This document shows, in pieces, positions 57,541 to 64,000 of a DNA stretch of 64,000 bases. The DNA comes from Paratinospora sagittata (Eukaryota; Streptophyta; Magnoliopsida; Ranunculales; Menispermaceae). The notes under the pieces are model-generated. The model ran no database searches. It worked only from the letters and a program-made list of their open reading frames with translations, and was not told where the DNA came from. Where the stretch lies: positions 16,711,670-16,775,669 of the forward strand of contig CM069594.1 of the NCBI GenBank assembly GCA_035771175.1. Reading direction: 5' to 3'. The position numbers and the translations under genes are program-made. Numbering within the stretch: the first letter of the stretch is position 1; each line of letters begins with the position of its first letter.

Positions 57541-59496
57541 TGTACGTACACTGAAGAGTATAATACATGTATACATGCTATGTGTACATGTGTCAAATGA
57601 ACTTGAAAATGTCAAAAGTGAGTCCAGAATATGATTTTAAATAATTCAACATGTGGATTGAGTGTATAGAAGAAGAATAATGGATTTAACAAAAATAAAA
57701 GACAAATTAAATTCACTGTTCATAAGCGGGTATTGTTCACAGAACAGTACAAGAGAAAAAGAAATGAATTAAACGAAGTTGCAAGAAGGAGAAAACGAAA
57801 GAAAGAAGAAGAGAGAAAGGAAAGAAGAAAAAGGGAAAACGCGGGATTCACGTCAAATTCAGACTCGCGGTAAGTGATTTTCACTCTATTTCTTCGTAAA
57901 ATTGATCTCTAAGCTAGATGTAACCTTTTTTTCGGAGTAATTTTTGTTGTGGAGCCGTTTTACGGCATTTTCAAAAATTGGGGTTTTGCCCCAACGTGAA
58001 TGAAAATCCGCTAGGAAGGTTGGAAAACACTTCCTAGGTTGTAGGAACCTTAAATATATGGTTAGATTGAATTTATATGTTCATTTGGAATTGTTATAGC
58101 CGTTGGAAGTTTGTTTGAATTTAGAGTTTACATTGGAGACCATTTGAATCAATTAAAGCCGATGAAACTCCAGTTTAAGGCTATAGAATGGTAAAATGAA
58201 CTGTTGCGAGTCCATCGATGCAAATTTCATGATTTTTGGAGACCGTTTGACAATTTTAGTAAAAATTTATATGTTTCCAATGAATAGCGACACGTGAACA
58301 GTGATGTGAATAGTACTATGATCATATCCAGTGAATAAAATGGAATTAAAATCCAATGAAACTCCGGTTTGCGATCATAGAATCGTAGAAAACTGACTTC
58401 TGGACGTTTCGATGTTAAGAACATGATTTGTGGATATGACATTATATGTATTTTCATGGTGACATAACCCCATCTTAGCTGTTGAATCAGCTAGGAAATT
58501 TGAGTATTAGTAATAGTATTTTGGTGAGTTGAAATGGTGATGCTCATGATAATCTATGGTTAATTTCAGTGTTTAAATTGAGAACTTGCATTGTTCTTGA
58601 GGAAGCAATTATGATGGACGTTTATTGTTGCTCGATTTGAGAGGATATATTGGCTTAGAAACCCCGTGTAACCACTGTGAGTATAGTTTTCTTGATTTGG
58701 TTCTTGTATGGCATTGTACACATATAAAATGTTTGATTGGATGCATTTTATATATTTATATGTAATGCATTGAGTTTTTATGGATCATGCAAACTGATTT
58801 TTAGCATTTGGAGCTTATAATAATGTCATTTCGTTAGGAATTAGACCCGGATGAGGTTTTGAGAAACCTCATTGTCAGTAGGCCTGTCCTAACAAGGGTT
58901 GCGATCCTTGAAATGACTGTGAATTGGGTAATGAGAGGTTGTGGCTACCTTGTAACGGCCATACAAGGGTTAGACCCGCTCTCTTGCCTTGAAGGAGGGA
59001 GATGGTAAAGTTTTTGATGAAACTGTGCACTGATTTATTGAATGCGCGTAAACTATATATTGTGTGCATGTATATTATTTTGCTGAATGTTGCATATGGG
59101 ATTTTGAAATATTTTAATTTAAACGATTTGATATGCCATGTTTCCTTAAATGCATGCGATGGTCATGTCAAGAGCTATACTCACTGAGCTTGTTGATTGC
59201 TCACTCCATTTCCTCCAATATTTCAGGTATTGAGTCGAAGGGAAAAGGAAAAATCCGTGAGTGATAATCACGTGAGCCTTCGTCTGGTATGTGTATGTAT
59301 GCTTGGAGAAAATATGTTATATTTTTGTTATTTTGATATGTATAATTATCACATACTATATATATAATATCTCCTAGATGGGTTGTGTGGTAATATTATA
59401 TAATGCTTGGGATGATGAAATGAGATGATCATAGATATTTATCTGGTGAGAATTTAATTTGTGGAATGAATGGAATGAATGTGAGTGGATTGATTA

Positions 59497-59530
<34 letters not shown>

Positions 59531-59735
59531 ATTGGATTTGATTTGTGATATATCAGGAAAAAAATGTGAAATGTCCATTTTATGGGGAGGTGCTGTCAAA
59601 ATTTCTGTAAATTTTGGGAATGATTGTGAATGTCCGTTGAGGCTGACAGTGTATTATGTACTTTATATGGGTATGTACAGTGTATAGTATACTGTGCCGG
59701 TCATGACGTCAGCCTACATCAGGGGCGTCGTGACA
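57541..59735 (+). repeat. Chromovirus 5' LTR, start uncertain
   Basis: It ends GGCGTCGTGACA directly before a primer site. It shares the CTCACTGAGC...GCTCAC block (59178-59205), TTTCAG acceptor-like site (59226) and a TGACGTCA palindrome (59704-59711) with the LTR at 18606. A strong donor-like GGTAAGT lies at 57869. No TGTA-CCC start is seen, so the left end is probably truncated near 57541. Confidence 0.7.
59499..59527. repeat. (TA)n microsatellite
   Basis: About 14 TA units within the LTR. Confidence 0.9.
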
Positions 59736-59739
59736 ATAT

Positions 59740-59751
59740 TGGTATCAGAGC
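59740..59751 (+). promoter_or_regulatory. Primer binding site (initiator Met tRNA)
   Basis: TGGTATCAGAGC, a full 12-base match to the complement of the tRNA 3' end, four bases after the LTR. The following TTTAAAATCCTTAAAAG matches the leader of the 18606 element near 21508. Confidence 0.9.
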
Positions 59752-62700
59752 CTAGGTTTAAAATCCTTAAAAGATAAAAGCTTTAATGATATTATGATTG
59801 ATTGTATGGGTATATATATGGGAAGTCCTATTATGCTGAGCCTAATCCAATATATTATCTTGACTGAGAATCATCTGAGATGATGAATTCTAGATTTAGA
59901 AAGGAATAGTCAAGATTAACAATGGAAATTGCTGATCACGAAAGGATCAGAAGGCTGAAAGAAAAAGAACTGGATGTAATCCAATGCTATTAAATTATAT
60001 AACTTATATATGGCTAATAACTACCCAACAACAACGAAATTCACAGCTTATGAGCTTGTGACAAAGTTGTAATGTGAGAAAGACAGAGGCTTGAACCATT
60101 GATAGCTCCAGATGTGGGTGCTAATGGTGTGAGTACCTCTGGAACAACATATATAGTTAAGACTGAAGTAAAAATAAATAAATAGAAGGTCTCAATGATA
60201 AGCCAGATGGAATGAAAAGATATGTGAAAGTTATGGAAACTTTCAGGAGAAGAGGCTCTCCTATCTTAACTGGCAGTCTGATAGTAGACGGAGTAAAAAA
60301 TTTGCTACTCTAAGTGGAGACCATCTTAGAGAATGATTAAATCTCTGAAAATGATAAAGCAAGTTAGCTAAGTTTAAGCTAACTGATGATAAAAGATAAT
60401 AGAAAATTGGGTTAAGGACTCCTGAGATGATTAAGGCATGAGATTAATTAAAGAAGCTATTTTATAAGGGTTTCTATCATCATACTGAAATTGATTTAAG
60501 GCATGCAAAATTTTATCTTGTTAAAATGTAGTAACATGCCTAACCATAAATACAAACATGAATTAAATAGACTGGTATAGTGTATTTTTGGAATGATCAC
60601 TATGGATACTCTGAGAATGATAAGGATCTAGAATAAATTATGGGATCCTATACGACAGGTTTGCTAATTGTTGGGTTATAAATATATGCGCAAGTTGTGA
60701 GGCAACCTATAACTTTCAGGTTAGCCAAAGTTGTGGTGAAATTGTTAACACCAGCAATAGTGAGATAGCTTGCACTGCCGTTAGAAGCCGAGTCCTCAAC
60801 ACCAGTGTTAGGTAAAAGGAGAACTAAGTAATGTAAGAAAATGTTGGGGCAAGAATATGAAATTCAAGATAAGTGAAACATTGAGTAAGGTTGAGATTTT
60901 GGCAGTATTAGTGACTCTAATTTTGTTAGTACCTGACCCAATAAAAATGGGAAAAAGGAAGTGATGTTAACGAATTATGAAAACCAGAAGTGGTTTCCAT
61001 TGCCTGAGCAGGAGTAAATTGTATCTCGACCAACGATTGTCTATTATCAATCTGAAAAAAAAAGACTTGGGATGTGTTAATCTCCAGTTAGTCGATATGG
61101 AATGCCCTAATATGTTTTATCAATGTGACTCCACCAGATTTTAGAGAATAAATTAAAGTAAATACAAGACCAGATCCAAAGATTAGTAAGACATTGATAA
61201 CAGGTATGATCAACATTTTGTTATTGTGTATATTCTGATGTATTGTTACCTGGTCCTTTATCTCTGGTGATATGGTAGGCATATTGTATTATCTTCTGTT
61301 ATAATAGTAGATCATTGATTGTGAGTATGCCTACAGGAGAAAGAATCTACCACGATATGGTTAGCAAAGAATATGTGTAACAAATATGAGGGTCATCAAG
61401 TAATTATGGACTTTAAAATATGAAATTTTTTGTGAATAAGTGAAAATTCTCATTTTGAATCTCGAGAAATTTATACCCTCAAAATCTTCTATCTAAGATA
61501 AGCTAGTTATTGACGAGGACATGGAGAATATGGCTAGTACAAAGCCATTTAGAGTAATGTAATAAGGCATTCAGTTGATTAAAATTCCTGTGGTGAGCTG
61601 ATATATTGGAGTATTCTCTAATGAATTATGAAAATTGCTACCTGGACAAGAGATTGATAGCATATAAAATTGATGCTAGTATAACATGTATCTCCATTCC
61701 TTCATATAAAGAGTACCTGAGGAATTGTGAGAATTTAAGGTGTAGGTAAATGTGTTAATGAGCAAAAGATTTATTATCCTTGATATGTCACCTTGGAGAG
61801 CAGTTGTGCTAATATGGAAAAACGGTATAGTGACATATGTTTAAGTATGAATTACTGTTAACTGAGCATGATAACAATAAATAATGAATATCCTTTACCA
61901 TGGATAGATGGTCGAATTCGATTAACTACATGGAGCCAAAATTTCTTTAAGATCATTTTGAGATCTAGGCACCATCAGTTAAGAATTCGAGAAAAGGATG
62001 TAATGCAAACTATTTTAAGACAAGATATGGATATTATGAAATGTTTGTAACCTTGATTAATGTGTCAATCATGTTTATAGGATTGATGCAGTGGGTATAT
62101 GAACCATATCTTGATTATTACATAGTCTTCGATGATGATATATGCAATTGTCCCAAGAAATGAGAGGAACATGAATAGCACCTCGGAATTATCTTGTAGT
62201 CACTGAGAGAGCATCGATTGAGTGCCAAGCTTGGTGAATATGAGTTTTGAATATAATTAAGATGAGAATTTTTGGATCACATGACCAGTTTAAATAGTCT
62301 CTTTAAGGATGTTGCGAAGGTCAAAGTGATGTCAATGATGGAAATCAGAAGTTCTCTGGTATTAGTTGTATGTTATAGAAAGTGTGTGGAACAAATCCAA
62401 TCCTTGAAGCTATTTGTTCCACTCACGAAACTAAATCAGACGAATGTTATATAATGTGTGGACCGTTGTGCATGGGGAAGCTCTCACAGTATTAAATGTT
62501 ATTACTAGTTTTAGAACCTGGAAGTAATTGTGATTGATGAATATCACGTCCATATCTAGATTGTGCATTGATACAAAAGGATAGGTTAATTACTTGTGTC
62601 TCCATATATTTGGGAGTGCACGAGAATAACTATCCTAAGAGTGAATAAAAATTAGTTGGTAGTTATTTTGAAATAATGAGAGCATTGCCTCTATAATAAA

Positions 62701-63632
62701 AAAAAAAGGTCACATTATCTTCAGATTTTAAGAGTCTGAAGTAATTATTTGAACGGAAAGAAACTGAATATGAGGTAATAAATGTGGCAAGAATTCCCGA
62801 AGGATTTGATGTTATATTGAATTATTATCCTGGGAAAGGCCAATATGTTGCTGAGGCATTGAGCAGGAAACAGGCTGAAACTGGAGTAGTATTTATCAGT
62901 TAGCCATAAATGGAGATTGTTTTTGAGTGAGAGTTACAGTTATTAGTGTACTCTCTATTACTCCACGTGTTGATATTTGTGCTCGAATGCATGTTCAGCT
63001 GATTGATACTCATATTCAGAGAGAAAAAGTTATGATGAGACGAGTATGATATTAGTATGAAAGATTATGGATTGTGTTAAATGAAGATGGGATTCAAATG
63101 GTATCTTATGGGTTATGGGTAGAAATGATACCATTTGGATAACCATTAGTGGACTGATAAGTATATGTATTCTTCCAATGAACACCAGAATTCTATTGAT
63201 AGACTGAGCATATTGTATATGTGTGAGATAGTGAGATAGTGAGATTTTACGGGAGTACTCAGATATTTGTCATGTCGGATTATGATCCAAAGATTTTGTC
63301 GAGATCTTATAAATGATGCAGACTCGATTTGAAACTCATCTCCTTCTCAGTGTGATAGTTTACTCTCAGACTGGTTGACAGACTGAGAGAATGACTTTGA
63401 TGCTTATGAGCATGCTCGGGTTTGATGTACTTGAATTTTGGTGGAAGTTGGAAGGAATATTTTATTTGTGTAGACTTGTGTGTATAAACAACTATTATCA
63501 TAGTATAATGATGGCACTCTAAAGGTTTTATAGTAAGCCTTATAGATCTCCAACTTGTTGATTTGAAAGTATGGAGTTATTGTTATTGGTGCCATAAGAT
63601 ATTATTAAATACACAGGGTTGGTATATAGGCC

Positions 63633-63884
63633 TTGAAATTTATTGTGGTTGACTCAGTTTTGTTAAGGGTCTTACCACAGAAATGCCAAATGAGATTTGA
63701 GATGAAAGGAAAGCTCGCACCACGATTTGTTGGACCATTAGAGATCTTTGATAGGATAGGTCCATTGGCTTACCGATTTGCTCTACTGTCACAGTTGCTA
63801 AGTGTCCGGAATAGTTTCTATATATTGATGTTGAGGAAATATCATTCGGATTCCATATATGTTATGGATATAACTCAGCTTTAA
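63633..63884 (+). pseudogene. pol: Integrase C-terminal remnant
   Basis: 83 codons open, with MRFEMKGKLAPRFVGPLEIFDRIGPLAYRF and a damaged HVSMLRKY (YILMLRKYHSD), matching the corresponding part of the 18606 element (25918-26125). It is the longest surviving open stretch of this copy. Confidence 0.75.
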
Positions 63885-64000
63885 GTTGGGGAGGATACCA
63901 CATATCAAGAAGAGCAAACATGGGAACAGAACTCTAAAATGCGGGAGCAGTTTTCTGGGATTGAGAATAGTCCTTGATTCTAAATTTCGAGGATGAAATT

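Larger units (their letters stand above)
59736..64000 (+). mobile_element. Heavily decayed chromovirus internal region (gag-pol)
   Basis: Alignable by motif to the 18606 element throughout. A gag trace lies near 60215-60270. Protease lead-in sits near 61190 (ATTGATAACAGGTATGATC region). RT traces run from 61780 to 62160 (NEYPLPWIDG; FVTLI and DDDICNC in place of the active site). RNase H has YYPGKGQYVAEALSRKQA near 62820-62880. Integrase runs from 63000 to 63560, the C-terminal GKLAPRFVGP at 63633-63884, and a chromodomain trace EQTWEQNSKMREQF near 63925. The terminal ATTTCGAGGATGAAATT touches the window end, so the polypurine tract and 3' LTR lie beyond. No ORF exceeds 83 codons. Confidence 0.8.

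Noticed and set aside
59740..59751. tRNA gene fragment
   Set aside because: The 12-base match is to the complement of a tRNA 3' end next to an LTR, so it is a primer binding site; no cloverleaf is present. The same holds for 21478, 34701 and 43536.
1..64000. Host protein-coding genes
   Set aside because: Every ORF with recognisable similarity belongs to a retrotransposon protein; the unassigned stretches have only short ORFs without motifs. Short exons of a divergent gene cannot be excluded by eye.

Overview
The window is angiosperm nuclear DNA, probably eudicot, made almost entirely of nested LTR retrotransposons. No host gene, rRNA or tRNA gene was found. The evidence is plant-lineage Ty3/gypsy (chromovirus Tekay/Del-like, Reina-like, Athila/Tat-like) and Ty1/copia (SIRE/Tork-like) domains, long LTRs (about 1.2-2.9 kb), plant-type primer sites (iMet and Asp) and AT-rich decayed spacers.

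Layout. 1-6501: 3' part of a + strand chromovirus whose gag-pol frame is broken only by stops, with a 1.4-kb 3' LTR. 6502-12792: copia fragments, an AT-rich stretch, copia LTR pieces and a decayed gypsy-like stretch. 12790-17488: a non-autonomous copia-like element with a plant-transposon-protein-like ORF, a polypurine tract and a 1.9-kb 3' LTR. 18606-29230: the best-preserved element, a complete Tekay-like chromovirus with two about 2.86-kb LTRs, a GAAGG target duplication, gag, pol and chromodomain. It is inserted in a copia LTR (17629-18605 plus 29231-29266). 29267-30845: 3' end and LTR of an Athila/Tat-like element. 30846-32290 plus 38829-39110: a minus-strand relative of the 12.8-kb ORF, split by a complete non-autonomous Athila-like element (32291-38828, target duplication AACAT) that itself carries a solo copia LTR (32554-33391, GCATG). 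39160-41680: decayed minus-strand gypsy. 41681-42126: chromovirus LTR fragment. 42127-44172: Athila-like LTR, Asp primer site and gag, cut by a minus-strand copia (44173-49374). 49375-52366: an LTR scrap and a copia 3' end with a 2.2-kb LTR. 52367-54634: minus-strand gypsy PR/RT interrupted exactly by a solo LTR (52992-54335, GGTAA). 54635-57540: copia LTR pieces around a Reina-like gag-PR. 57541-64000: chromovirus LTR, iMet primer site and a heavily decayed gag-pol that reaches its 3' terminal motif at the window edge.

No element appears able to make all its proteins. The most interesting signals are not the proteins. Several unrelated LTR families carry arrays of CG-containing palindromes, in three of them just upstream of the TATA box. 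The copia LTRs carry tandem small hairpins containing the splice-donor-like core GTAAGT. The chromovirus LTRs look as if they contain a leader intron. The two LTRs of the complete element are a mosaic, with about 1.45 kb identical between diverged ends.
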